The notes under the pieces were generated by a model. That model worked only from the letters and a program-made list of their open reading frames with translations. It did no database searches and was not told the origin of the DNA. From Kordiimonadaceae bacterium (GTDB taxonomy: Bacteria; Pseudomonadota; Alphaproteobacteria; Sphingomonadales; Emcibacteraceae), in contig JABJKT010000211.1 of assembly GCA_018660225.1 (NCBI GenBank), positions 1-48,899 on the forward strand: a stretch of 48,899 bases of DNA, written 5' to 3'. Position numbers and translations under genes: made by a program. This document shows positions 14,770 through 27,065 of this stretch, in pieces. Every line of letters starts with the position of its first letter. The stretch's first letter is position 1.

Positions 14770-16293
14770 CTACTGAACGGCCTTATCCTGATCCGCAAAA
14801 TGCACTGCCTCTTCCGCGGCCCTCACTAGCGCTCTGGCCTTGGCTTCACATTCCGCATACTCACTTGCTGCGACACTGTCCGCCACAATGCCTGCACCCG
14901 CCTGAACATACATAACGCCGTCTTTAACGATTGCTGTTCTAAGTACAATGCACGTGTCCATGCTGCCATCTGCCGAGAAATAGCCGACTGCCCCGGCATA
15001 AATCCCGCGCTTCTCAGCTTCAAGCTCATCAATAATTTCCATGGCGCGGACTTTTGGTGCGCCGGATACTGTTCCGGCGGGGAAGCCAGCCGCCAAGGCT
15101 TTAAGCGCGTCATAGTCGTCGCGGATTTCGCCGCGGACGTTGGATACTATATGCATGACATGGGAATATAGTTCGATATTCATTTTTTCGGTAAGCGCGA
15201 CCGTGCCGACTTTTGATACGCGGCCAACATCGTTTCGGCCAAGGTCGAGCAGCATTAGATGTTCGGCGCATTCTTTTGGATCAGAAAGCAAATCTTCGGC
15301 GTTAGCTTTATCCTCTAGCGCGGTTGCGCCGCGCGGGCGGGTTCCGGCGATTGGGCGGATGGTTACTTCGTCGTCCCTAAGGCGCACGAGAATTTCCGGG
15401 CTTGAGCCAACAATGGAAAAATCACCGAATTTTAGATAGTATAAAAAGGGCGACGGGTTGGTGCGTCTAAGCGCGCGGTATAATGAAAAGGGCGGTAAAT
15501 CAAACGGCATTGAAAAGCGCTGACTAAGCACCACCTGAAAAATATCACCGGCGGCGATATAGTCCTGGGCGCGGGCGACCATGGCCGCGAACTTTTCTTT
15601 TGACGTGTTTGAAACCGGTTCTTCAAAACTGGCCGTTTCATCCATGCTCTGCGCGGATTTGCTTAAAGGCTGCGATAAGGCGCTGATAATATCGTTTAGG
15701 CGCTCTTCTGCGCGTAAGTAAGCCAGATCACTACTTATATCATCAGAAGGGCGTACTGGCGTCACAATGGTGATTAAATCAGTGATGCTATCAAACACCA
15801 CCATGATGGTTGGCCGCATGAACATACTGTCCGGTGTGCCCATGATGTCTTCTTTAGCGTCGGGTAATTTTTCCATTAGCCGCACCATGTCATAACCCAT
15901 ATAACCGATTAGCCCGGCCGCAGACGGCGGCATGGCTTCCGGTAGTTCAATCAGGCTTTCAGAAAATAGATCACGTAAACTTTCAAGCGATGGTTTATCA
16001 ATTTTTTCGAAATCTTCTTCGCGAACTCCGCCAAGGGTGCGGCGGTTTATTTCAGGACGATCACCTTCGCAGCGCCAGATAATATCAGGCTTAAGACCGA
16101 TAAAGGTATAGCGCCCACGAATAGCGCCCCCTTCGACACTTTCGAGCAGGCTTGAATAGTTTTCTGCTTCCGCCAGTTTAAGATAGGCGCTGACCGATGT
16201 TTCAAGGTCAGCAACCATCGCCGTCCACAGAACTTGCGCTTTCCCCGCTTTGTAAGACGTCTTGAAGTCATCTTTGGTGGGGAAAGTCGCCAT
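14770..16293 (-). CDS. trpE: Anthranilate synthase component I
   Basis: Makes anthranilate from chorismate using ammonia from TrpG, first step of tryptophan synthesis. 507 residues. The feedback-inhibition motif LLES is at 49-52 (SSLLESVEGG). The catalytic domain shows FQVVLSQRFSMPF, GSSPEILVRL, IAGTRPRG, DPKECAEHLMLLDLGRNDVGRV, AAGFPAGTVSGAPKVRAMEIIDELE and the C-terminal GAGIVADS. The start is the ATG 36 nt downstream of the ppiD stop, so both are likely cotranscribed. In many alphaproteobacteria trpG, trpD and trpC follow trpE directly; here they do not, and a repeat-rich segment takes their place. Confidence 0.97.
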   Translation of the reverse strand: MATFPTKDDFKTSYKAGKAQVLWTAMVADLETSVSAYLKLAEAENYSSLLESVEGGAIRGRYTFIGLKPDIIWRCEGDRPEINRRTLGGVREEDFEKIDKPSLESLRDLFSESLIELPEAMPPSAAGLIGYMGYDMVRLMEKLPDAKEDIMGTPDSMFMRPTIMVVFDSITDLITIVTPVRPSDDISSDLAYLRAEERLNDIISALSQPLSKSAQSMDETASFEEPVSNTSKEKFAAMVARAQDYIAAGDIFQVVLSQRFSMPFDLPPFSLYRALRRTNPSPFLYYLKFGDFSIVGSSPEILVRLRDDEVTIRPIAGTRPRGATALEDKANAEDLLSDPKECAEHLMLLDLGRNDVGRVSKVGTVALTEKMNIELYSHVMHIVSNVRGEIRDDYDALKALAAGFPAGTVSGAPKVRAMEIIDELEAEKRGIYAGAVGYFSADGSMDTCIVLRTAIVKDGVMYVQAGAGIVADSVAASEYAECEAKARALVRAAEEAVHFADQDKAVQ

Positions 16294-16329
16294 TGTTCTG
16301 TTCTATCTTATCTGAAGTTTTAAAGGCTA

Positions 16330-18252
16330 TTATTCAAGTGGTGCGGCAATTTGATTAAGCGTCGCTTGAACATTGGCATTATTAACAACGACCGGTAAAG
16401 CATCAAAAAGATGAACGATAAAGGCGCCCATCATATCATTTTGATAAGATGTTTTGATCTGGTCTTTGGTTTGGGTGATGGCGGCTTCATCAATTTCTTC
16501 GTTAAAGCTGCGACTTTTCACCCTTACAACAACATATCCGTCGCCATTGGCGGCCGGGATTGTTTCAATGTCACCAATGTTCTGGCCAAATATGCTTGCG
16601 TGGATATCTGTGCTGACGGCGTTATCTGTGTTTGCCCGCGCGACGGAAACCTCATTAACGATCTGCTCAGCGGTCAGGCCTTGAAATTCTGAAAGTGCCT
16701 TCGCGTCATTTTCACCGAGGGTGTAATTTTCAGTAATTTTCGTTGCCAGCTCAGATGCGAGGTCTTCTTTTCGCATCGCTGTCCAGTCGTTACCAACGTC
16801 TTCTTTCACGTCTTCAAAATCGCGTAGCACGCTTGGGATAATATTATCAACGCTCAGCATATAAAATTTGTTTGCGATACCTTCAAAAAGCTGAAGTTCA
16901 CCGCCGACTTGACCGGCAAATGTATTATCAAGAAATTCAACAATGAGCGGAAGGTCCAGTGATGCTGTGCCGTCCGGTGTCATACCTTCGATACTGACGG
17001 CGGACACTTTTTTAAGCTCAAGTGATAATGTTTCGGTGATTTCTTCAATCGGTGCACCGGCCGCAAGTTCATCATCGATTTTATTACGAATATCAAAAAG
17101 CTCATCTATCGCCTGATCCTGCTGAAGATCATTGATAATAGCCGCTTTTACATCTTCATAATTTTCTGTTGATCCCTGAATAACATCATTCAGTTTGAAA
17201 ATATAAAAACCAAATCCGCTTTCAATCGGCGCGGTATATCCACCATCAGCAAGATCAAAAAGAGCGGTTCCGGCTTCTTCGCCGTAAAGTTCAGCAAAAT
17301 CATTTTGTGTCTGTGCTTCAAAGGTTGCATTTTCAGCGCTTTCACCGGTTCTGTCCATGATCACGTCTGCAAAGCTTTTACCGCCTTCAAGTTCAGCGTA
17401 AGCCGTATCAGCGGCCTGTTGATCATCAAGCAGCATTTGAACAAAGCCACGTTCTTCATCCTTGGTATATTCAAAAAGTCTTGCTTCATATGATGCAAGC
17501 GCCTGTTCTTCGCTAACGTCGATATTATTTGCGAAATCATTGGCTGATATTTCAAAATAGCTCACATCGCGGTATTCAGACGCCATGTAGCTTATGGTGT
17601 TTTCGTCGTAATGGGCTTTTAAAATTTCATCTGTCATTTCACCAATGCTGGTCATGGTGCTGGCGGGGATGGAAAGAATTTCTGCTACGCGAAGCTCGGA
17701 AGCATATTTACTAAGAGTGTCCGTTGTTATTTCAGGGGCATCAACTGTATTAAGGAGTGCCTCAACAAAACTGTTACGGGCCATGTCGCTTCTTATTATT
17801 GTTTCGAATTCTTTTGACGAATAACCCTGGTTGCGGGCGAACTGGTCAAAAAAGCTGCGATTGAAGACACCTGTTTCATCCTGAAAAACAGGTATGCTAT
17901 ATATATAATTACGAAGTTCGCCATCGGTTACGCGTAGGCCAAGATTTGCCACTTCAACGTCATAGGCGATTTGTTCAACCATTCTATTGACGGTTTGGGA
18001 GCCGATAATTTGTGCGGCGAGCTCTTTTGTAATTTGATCACCGGCTCTTTGTTGGAGCTGAAGAAAATCATTTTCAAAGGCGCGGGCTAATTCATTAGGT
18101 GTAACTTTGCGGTCACCGACTTCTGCTACACCGCTTGTGGAGAGCGTCGATAACGGGTCACCAATACCCCATAAAGCGAAACTGAATATGAGAAGTACCA
18201 AAAGTATTCCGGCGACCAGCGAACCAGCGCCATTTCTTATAAATTCAAACAT
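16330..18252 (-). CDS. ppiD: Membrane-anchored periplasmic chaperone, PpiD/SurA-like
   Basis: 640 residues with one N-terminal membrane anchor (about 11-30, LVAGILLVLLIFSFALWGIG), then a SurA_N-type chaperone region (VGDRKVTPNELARAFENDF..., RVTDGELRNYIYSIPVFQ) and a parvulin-like domain (about 260-370, ending in GFGFYIFKLNDV), followed by a long C-terminal region. PpiD works at the Sec translocon exit, helping newly exported proteins to fold. Isomerase activity is doubtful because PpiD-type parvulin domains are often inactive. It is divergent from tpiA and stands upstream of trpE, an order common in alphaproteobacteria. The GxGDP(L)STLS segment after the anchor is typical of the family. Confidence 0.92.
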   Translation of the reverse strand: MFEFIRNGAGSLVAGILLVLLIFSFALWGIGDPLSTLSTSGVAEVGDRKVTPNELARAFENDFLQLQQRAGDQITKELAAQIIGSQTVNRMVEQIAYDVEVANLGLRVTDGELRNYIYSIPVFQDETGVFNRSFFDQFARNQGYSSKEFETIIRSDMARNSFVEALLNTVDAPEITTDTLSKYASELRVAEILSIPASTMTSIGEMTDEILKAHYDENTISYMASEYRDVSYFEISANDFANNIDVSEEQALASYEARLFEYTKDEERGFVQMLLDDQQAADTAYAELEGGKSFADVIMDRTGESAENATFEAQTQNDFAELYGEEAGTALFDLADGGYTAPIESGFGFYIFKLNDVIQGSTENYEDVKAAIINDLQQDQAIDELFDIRNKIDDELAAGAPIEEITETLSLELKKVSAVSIEGMTPDGTASLDLPLIVEFLDNTFAGQVGGELQLFEGIANKFYMLSVDNIIPSVLRDFEDVKEDVGNDWTAMRKEDLASELATKITENYTLGENDAKALSEFQGLTAEQIVNEVSVARANTDNAVSTDIHASIFGQNIGDIETIPAANGDGYVVVRVKSRSFNEEIDEAAITQTKDQIKTSYQNDMMGAFIVHLFDALPVVVNNANVQATLNQIAAPLE

Positions 18253-18446
18253 TAATTATTACCTGTTTACAAATCATTTAAAGCGCAGGAAATTTCAGCA
18301 CTTATCTACATTTGCGGCATAATAGGTATCTCCAACTTTAATCGCAACCATAAAAGAGCGTGAAAAATACGAATCCTTGTAGAAAAATGGATAAATATCT
18401 GTTAGTCAGGCTAATAATAAACATTAAATGAAGGATACAACCCGAT

Positions 18447-19205
18447 ATGACCGCTCCAAGAGCCCTTGTCGCCGGAAACTGGAAAATGAATGGCTTAAAG
18501 CAAGCAGTCTATGAAATTACCCGTTTAAATGAACTTATTAATGTAAATGGTGCAACATGCGATGTGCTGATTTGCCCTCCCTTTACCTTAATTGGCCATT
18601 TAAACTCGCTCTCTGCGCCTAATGTCGCTATTGGTGCCCAGGACTGCCATATGAATATGAGCGGTGCCCATACCGGGGATATTTCAGCTGAAATGCTTAA
18701 TGAACTGGGATGTGGTTATATTATTGTTGGTCATTCAGAACGCCGCGCCGATCACGGTGAAAGCAGTGAAACCGTTAACGCAAAAGCGGTCGCCGCGCAA
18801 AATGTTGGCGCGACAGCGATCATATGTGTTGGTGAAACTATTGAGCAGCGCGAAGCAGGCGAGGCCCTTGATGTTGTAACGACGCAATTAAAAGCATCGA
18901 TCCCGGATAGTGCGACTACGGATAATACAATTATTGCTTATGAACCGGTTTGGGCCATTGGCACGGGTAAAGTACCAACGGCGGCTGATGTGGCGGAAGT
19001 TCATCTTGCGGTTCGTAATCAATTGCTTGATCGCTTCGGCGCGGGCGGCGACGCAATTAACATTTTATATGGCGGCTCGGTTAAAGGCTCAAATGCCGCT
19101 GAGCTGATGTCGGTGGCTAATGTAAATGGTGCGCTTGTTGGTGGTGCGAGCCTTAAAGCGGATGACTTTTTTGATATTATTGCCGCTTTCGGCCATATTG
19201 GCTAA
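18447..19205 (+). CDS. tpiA: Triosephosphate isomerase
   Basis: Interconverts dihydroxyacetone phosphate and glyceraldehyde 3-phosphate. 252 residues. The substrate-binding NWKMN is at 11-15 (Asn11, Lys13), the catalytic His96 in IIVGHSERR, and Glu166 in [11 protein letters not shown], which leads into the phosphate-gripping loop. The C-terminal [12 protein letters not shown] and [10 protein letters not shown] complete the barrel. It is divergent from ppiD across 194 nt and followed by secG after 105 nt; no operator was recognised upstream. Confidence 0.98.
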   Translation: MTAPRALVAGNWKMNGLKQAVYEITRLNELINVNGATCDVLICPPFTLIGHLNSLSAPNVAIGAQDCHMNMSGAHTGDISAEMLNELGCGYIIVGHSERRADHGESSETVNAKAVAAQNVGATAIICVGETIEQREAGEALDVVTTQLKASIPDSATTDNTIIAYEPVWAIGTGKVPTAADVAEVHLAVRNQLLDRFGAGGDAINILYGGSVKGSNAAELMSVANVNGALVGGASLKADDFFDIIAAFGHIG

Positions 19206-19247
19206 AATTTATACTAGCCACGGGGCAATCTTTAGAGTAAAAGCCTC

Positions 19248-19275
19248 TTGTAAATAACTAAAATAACGCTATTTA
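19248..19275 (+). promoter_or_regulatory. Possible promoter of secG
   Basis: TTGTAA and TATTTA are separated by 16 nt in an AT-rich stretch ending 35 nt ahead of the secG ATG. A weak consensus match. Confidence 0.3.
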
Positions 19276-19310
19276 TTGATAGTGAAATTTTTTAATGAAA
19301 GAGTAAAAAA

Positions 19311-21352
<2,042 letters not shown>

Positions 21353-21360
21353 GCTTTTAA

Positions 21361-22647
<1,287 letters not shown>

Positions 22648-22661
22648 ATATCTTCAATCCT

Positions 22662-22707
22662 GACTCTCACATACTACATGTAGTATACCGAATAGAGTCT
22701 TGACTCT
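22662..22707. repeat. Nested palindromes between eno and ftsB-like gene
   Basis: A perfect 16-nt palindrome ATACTACATGTAGTAT (22671-22686) is nested inside GACTCT (22662-22667) and AGAGTC (22694-22699), and a further AGAGT-CTTG-ACTCT hairpin overlaps the right arm (22694-22707). A T7 run follows 9 nt later, so this may form the eno terminator; the central palindrome also resembles an operator. Confidence 0.5.
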
Positions 22708-22769
22708 ACACGATTCTTTTTTTGAAGAAAGTTCTTGACCCGGCGAATCGGATGTGATTCTCTCTGTGT

Positions 22770-23084
22770 ATGAAAAATGCTAAAACCGTATTATACCGCT
22801 TTAAGAAGATGACAGTGCCGCTGATAGCGCTCTTAATTTCAGCTTATTTTGCTGCGCATGGTTTTAAAAGCGTTAGTTCACAAACGTTGCTTGGTGCAGA
22901 AATTGCCACTCTTGAAATGGAGCAACAAAAGATCCGCGACGCGCGCGAAGATTTGGAATTACATGTTGGTCTTCTTTCAAGTAATCATGTGGATCCTGAC
23001 TATCTTGATGAACTTGTTCGCAAAGATCTTGGCTTTACTCATCCCGACGAAATTGTCATTTATGGCAATAAAAATAATAAATAA
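22770..23084 (+). CDS. ftsB: FtsB/DivIC-like septum formation initiator
   Basis: 104 residues with one membrane segment (about 14-30) followed by a coiled coil (LLGAEIATLEMEQQKIRDAREDLELHVGLL) and a short C-terminal domain (VDPDYLDELVRKDLGFTHPDEIVIY). This is the FtsB/DivIC layout, in which a small bitopic protein joins FtsL and FtsQ at the division site. The eno-ftsB-pdhA order is frequent in Proteobacteria and supports the call. Sequence conservation in this family is low, so the name rests mostly on layout and position. Confidence 0.85.
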   Translation: MKNAKTVLYRFKKMTVPLIALLISAYFAAHGFKSVSSQTLLGAEIATLEMEQQKIRDAREDLELHVGLLSSNHVDPDYLDELVRKDLGFTHPDEIVIYGNKNNK

Positions 23085-23128
23085 ATCACCCAATATTACA
23101 AAAGTCTTTTGTTTACATGTTGTTATAG

Positions 23129-23143
23129 TGTAAATAATTTACA
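23129..23143. promoter_or_regulatory. Palindrome upstream of pdh operon, possible operator
   Basis: TGTAAAT-A-ATTTACA is a perfect 15-nt inverted repeat; a further TTTACA half-site lies at 23112-23117. It is about 190 nt ahead of pdhA in a 250-nt AT-rich gap (23085-23334) that also holds AAGATTAATCTT (23267-23278). The binding protein is unknown. Confidence 0.4.
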
Positions 23144-23168
23144 TATTTAAAATATTAATATTTTATTA

Positions 23169-23191
23169 AATTAACCGAACTTTGGTTAATT
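23169..23191. promoter_or_regulatory. Second inverted repeat upstream of pdh operon
   Basis: AATTAACC and GGTTAATT flank GAACTTT, a perfect 8-bp inverted repeat. No T run follows, so an operator or leader hairpin is more likely than a terminator. Confidence 0.4.
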
Positions 23192-23334
23192 GAAAAAAAA
23201 TGTTGTATTTCAATAACTTTTAGTGATTATAGGGTTATGTTTTAAGGATTGTTCTATATCTTGTAAAAGATTAATCTTCAGAATTTTGAGGGTAAATTTT
23301 TAAGGACTAACATCAACAATATTGAGTGAAAAAT

Positions 23335-24384
23335 ATGGCTAAAAAACCAAGCCCCCGCAAGACGACTAAAAGCGGGAAACCAGCCGCGCGCCGTAAGGCC
23401 GTAAAAGCAAAAACAATCGCGGCTACCGATGAAGAGCTGATAAATTATTATAAAACCATGCTAATGATGCGTCGTTTTGAAGAAAAAGCCGGACAAATGT
23501 ACGGTATGGGTCTTATTGGCGGGTTTTGCCATCTTTATATAGGACAGGAAGCGGTCGTTACCGGTATCCAGTCAACCCTGAAAAAAGGGGACAGTATTCT
23601 TACCAGTTACCGCGATCATGCCCATATGTTGGCTTGTCAAATTGATCCAAAATTGATCCTTGCGGAATTAACGGGCCGTATTACCGGTATTTCTAAAGGT
23701 AAAGGCGGCTCCATGCATATGTTCAGTGTTGAGCATGGATTTTACGGTGGTCACGGTATTGTTGGGGCACAGGTTCCAATCGGTGCAGGGCTTGCGTTTG
23801 CTAATAAATACCGTAAAAACGACAATGTTTCTGTTACTTACTTCGGTGACGGTGCGGTTAATCAGGGCCAGGTTTATGAAAGCTTCAATATGGCCAAGCT
23901 GTGGAATTTGCCAGTCGTGTTTGTAATCGAAAACAACCAGTACGCAATGGGTACAGCACTAGCGCGTGCCTCGTCCGAAGTTGAATTATGCCGCCGCGGC
24001 GACAGTTTTAAAATTGACGGTGAAGCCGTTGACGGCATGGATGTGCTCGCGGTTCGCGAAGCAGCACAGCGTGCGGTCGAAAAATGCCGCGCTGGCGATG
24101 GACCGGCTCTTCTTGAAATGAAGACATACCGCTACCGTGGTCATTCCATGTCTGACCCTGCCAAATACCGCTCTAAAGAGGAAGTTTCAAAGATGCGTGC
24201 AGAGTTTGACCCGATCGATCAGGTGAAAAAACGCCTTATCGAAGGGAAGATAATGTCAGAAGATGACCTTAAGGCCATTGATAAAGATATTAAAGCCACC
24301 GTATCAGAAGCCGCTGAGTTTGCACAAAATAGCGATGAGCCGGACCCATCAGAACTCTATACCGACATTTTGGTCGCCGAATAA
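23335..24384 (+). CDS. pdhA: Pyruvate dehydrogenase E1 component, alpha subunit
   Basis: Thiamine-diphosphate enzyme subunit that decarboxylates pyruvate. A Lys/Arg/Pro-rich N-terminal tail of about 30 residues precedes ELINYYKTMLMMRRFEEKAGQMYGMG. The ThDP-binding motif begins near residue 171 (GDGAVNQG..., ending in ENNQYAMGT). Other landmarks: GKGGSMHMF, GGHGIVGAQ, YRYRGHSMSDP. I take the ATG at 23335; a GTG nine bases earlier is in frame but less likely. First of the genes pdhA-pdhB-pdhC-lpd-lipA, with gaps of at most 21 nt. Confidence 0.95.
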   Translation: MAKKPSPRKTTKSGKPAARRKAVKAKTIAATDEELINYYKTMLMMRRFEEKAGQMYGMGLIGGFCHLYIGQEAVVTGIQSTLKKGDSILTSYRDHAHMLACQIDPKLILAELTGRITGISKGKGGSMHMFSVEHGFYGGHGIVGAQVPIGAGLAFANKYRKNDNVSVTYFGDGAVNQGQVYESFNMAKLWNLPVVFVIENNQYAMGTALARASSEVELCRRGDSFKIDGEAVDGMDVLAVREAAQRAVEKCRAGDGPALLEMKTYRYRGHSMSDPAKYRSKEEVSKMRAEFDPIDQVKKRLIEGKIMSEDDLKAIDKDIKATVSEAAEFAQNSDEPDPSELYTDILVAE

Positions 24385-24405
24385 AGAAATAAAGGAAATA
24401 TCATT

Positions 24406-25791
24406 ATGTCTGTAGAAATTCTACTCCCTGCAATGTCACCAACGATGACCGAAGGTACTGTCGCTAAATGGACGGTATCTGAAGGGGACAAATTAGCACC
24501 CGGCGATATTATCGCTGAAATTGAAACCGATAAAGCAACGATGGAACTTGAAACCGACGAAGAAGGTGTGATGGGGAAAATCCTGGTTGATGCCGGTGCC
24601 GAAGGCATCGCCGTTGGAACACTTATCGCGGTTATACTTGAAGATGGCGAAGATGCCAGCTCTATTGAAGGGGTGACGGCGACGATCCATCCAACACCAG
24701 CAGTGCCGCCAACATCTATTGCAGCAGATGCACAGGACCTTGCACCAAAACCGGTTGCTGCCGTGCCGCAAGATGATGATATTCCCGATGATGTCACATA
24801 TAAAAATATGACGGTGCGTGAAGCACTCAGAGATGCTATGGCTGAAGAAATGCGCCTTGATTCTGATGTGTTTGTTATGGGTGAAGAAGTGTCTGAATAT
24901 CAGGGTGCCTATAAGGTTACCCAAGGATTGTTGCAGGAATTTGGCCCTGAACGTGTGATTGATACACCGATAACAGAACATGGCTTTGCCGGGCTTGGTG
25001 TCGGTGCGGCGATGGCTGGACTAAAGCCAATTGTTGAATTTATGACCTTCAACTTTGCCATGCAAGCTATTGATCAGATTGTTAATTCTGCGGCCAAGAC
25101 AAATTATATGTCCGGTGGTCAGATCAGATGCCCGATCGTATTTCGTGGACCTAATGGTGCCGCCTCACGTGTTGGCGCACAGCATTCACAAAACTATGCA
25201 TCATGGTATGCCCATGTTCCGGGACTTATCGTTATAGCGCCTTATTGCGCCATTGATAGTAAAGGACTTCTTAAATCGGCGATTAAAAGCCAGAACCCGG
25301 TCATTTTCCTAGAAAATGAAATTACCTATGGTTATAGCTTTGATGTGCCGGAAATGGATGATTATACAATTCCTATTGGAAAAGCCAAAATTGTCCGCGC
25401 TGGTGCTGATGTAACGTTGGTTAGTTACTCTATCGGTGTTAAATTCTCGCTTGATGCCGCTGAAAAACTTGCTGAACAGGGAATTGACGCGGAAGTGATC
25501 GACCTTCGGACTATTCGTCCGCTTGATATGGAAACGGTTATAGAATCCGTCAAGAAAACGAACCGCGTTGTTTGCGTGGAAGAGGGCTGGTCGGCTTGTT
25601 CTGTGAGTTCGGAAATTTCTGCGCGCCTTATGGAAGAGGCTTTTGATTATCTTGATGCACCGGTTATGCGGGTTACCAACGAAGATGTGCCGATGCCTTA
25701 TGCGGCAAACCTTGAAAAACTGGCGGTTGTTAGTGAAGATCGCATCATAGATACGGTAAAATCCGTTTGCTATAAAGAGGGAGACGCATAA
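24406..25791 (+). CDS. pdhB: Pyruvate dehydrogenase E1 beta subunit with lipoyl domain
   Basis: 461 residues. An N-terminal lipoyl domain (1-80) carries the attachment Lys43 in [12 protein letters not shown]; a Pro/Ala-rich linker (about 88-127) joins it to a transketolase-type pyrimidine-binding domain ([36 protein letters not shown]) and the C-terminal E1-beta domain. A lipoylated E1-beta is a known feature of alphaproteobacterial PDH. It overlaps pdhC by one base (TAATG), so translation is coupled. Confidence 0.96.
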   Translation: MSVEILLPAMSPTMTEGTVAKWTVSEGDKLAPGDIIAEIETDKATMELETDEEGVMGKILVDAGAEGIAVGTLIAVILEDGEDASSIEGVTATIHPTPAVPPTSIAADAQDLAPKPVAAVPQDDDIPDDVTYKNMTVREALRDAMAEEMRLDSDVFVMGEEVSEYQGAYKVTQGLLQEFGPERVIDTPITEHGFAGLGVGAAMAGLKPIVEFMTFNFAMQAIDQIVNSAAKTNYMSGGQIRCPIVFRGPNGAASRVGAQHSQNYASWYAHVPGLIVIAPYCAIDSKGLLKSAIKSQNPVIFLENEITYGYSFDVPEMDDYTIPIGKAKIVRAGADVTLVSYSIGVKFSLDAAEKLAEQGIDAEVIDLRTIRPLDMETVIESVKKTNRVVCVEEGWSACSVSSEISARLMEEAFDYLDAPVMRVTNEDVPMPYAANLEKLAVVSEDRIIDTVKSVCYKEGDA

Positions 25792-27053
25792 TGGCTATAG
25801 AACTTCACATGCCGGCTCTTTCCCCGACTATGGAAACGGGTACATTGGCAAAATGGCTTGTTAAAGTGGGCGATACGGTTGAAAGCGGCACGATGATTGC
25901 TGAAATTGAAACCGATAAAGCAACAATGGAATTCGAAAGCATTGATGACGGTGTTGTCGGTAAAATTCTTGTTGAAGAAGGTGCTGAAAATATACCCGTT
26001 GGTCAGTTGATTGCGGTTCTGCTTGAAGAAGGCGAAGATGCATCGGTAGCGGATGATGTTTCCGCTGCGGAGCCTGTTGCAGTTAAAGAAGAAGTGCCTG
26101 CACCTGTAGGCGCACCTGTAGTAGCTCCGGCAGCTCCTGCACCCGTAGCGGTAGCGGCTCCTGCGCCAGCGCCGGTTGTTCAGGCTTCAACGGGTGATAG
26201 AGTATTTGCATCACCACTTGCCAGGCGTATTGCCGAGCAAAGTGGTTATGATATTTCGGCGATTTCAGGCACTGGACCGCGTGGCCGGGTGATCAAGCGC
26301 GATGTTGAAAGCTATACACCTTCTGCTGCGGCTTCTGCTGTGGCTGGTCCAGCGCCAATTGACGGTGATGCACCATATGAAGTGATTAAACTAAGCAATA
26401 TGCGCAAGGTAATTGCCAAACGACTTACGGAATCAAAACAAAATGTTCCGCATTTCTATCTTAGTGTTGATATTGAACTTGATAACTTGCTTGCGGCTCG
26501 TAAAAACCTTAACGCCATGTCGGATGAGTATAAAATTTCCGTCAATGACTTCGTGATTAAGGCCTGTGCTATGGCCCTGATCAAAGTTCCAGAAGCAAAT
26601 GTTCAGTTCCACGGTGATGTGATGCACCAATTTAAACGCGCAGACATCTCCGTTGCGGTTGCTATTGAAGGCGGTCTTATTACGCCGGTCGTACGCGGTG
26701 CTGAACAAAAAGGGCTTCGTGCTATTTCTGATGAAACAAAAGACCTTGCAAAACGTGCTCACGCGGGCAAGCTTGCACCTGAGGAATATTCTGGTGGGAC
26801 TTTCTCAATTTCCAATATGGGAATGATGGGTATTAAGCAGTTTGATGCGGTTATTAATCCGCCGCAAGCAGCAATCCTTGCGGTTGGTTCCGGTGAGCAG
26901 CGCCCCGTTGTTAAAAATGGTGAGCTCTCTGTTGCGACGGTAATGACCGTAACGCTTTCCTGCGATCACCGTGCCATTGATGGTGCAGTTGGTGCGGCTT
27001 ATCTCGGCGCGCTTAAAATGTTCCTTCAGGAACCATCAACGATGTTACTGTAA
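25791..27053 (+). CDS. pdhC: Dihydrolipoamide acetyltransferase, PDH E2
   Basis: Transfers acetyl from lipoamide to CoA and forms the core of the complex. 420 residues: a single lipoyl domain (1-80, Lys43 in [12 protein letters not shown]), an Ala/Pro/Val linker, a peripheral-subunit-binding domain (about 138-172: ASPLARRIAEQSGYD..GTGPRGRVIKRDV) and the trimeric catalytic domain with HxxxDG at 393-398 (DHRAIDGAVG). The AP-rich linker repeats are typical. pdhB contributes an additional lipoyl domain to the complex. Confidence 0.96.
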   Translation: MAIELHMPALSPTMETGTLAKWLVKVGDTVESGTMIAEIETDKATMEFESIDDGVVGKILVEEGAENIPVGQLIAVLLEEGEDASVADDVSAAEPVAVKEEVPAPVGAPVVAPAAPAPVAVAAPAPAPVVQASTGDRVFASPLARRIAEQSGYDISAISGTGPRGRVIKRDVESYTPSAAASAVAGPAPIDGDAPYEVIKLSNMRKVIAKRLTESKQNVPHFYLSVDIELDNLLAARKNLNAMSDEYKISVNDFVIKACAMALIKVPEANVQFHGDVMHQFKRADISVAVAIEGGLITPVVRGAEQKGLRAISDETKDLAKRAHAGKLAPEEYSGGTFSISNMGMMGIKQFDAVINPPQAAILAVGSGEQRPVVKNGELSVATVMTVTLSCDHRAIDGAVGAAYLGALKMFLQEPSTMLL

Positions 27054-27065
27054 GGAGTACGGATA

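Noticed and set aside
16294-16329. Tryptophan attenuator or leader peptide ahead of trpE
   Set aside because: The gap to ppiD is only 36 nt, with no Trp-rich leader ORF and no competing hairpins.
23149-23164. AAAATATTAATATTTT palindrome
   Set aside because: Composed only of A and T in an AT-rich gap; symmetry by chance is likely, so it was not listed as an operator.
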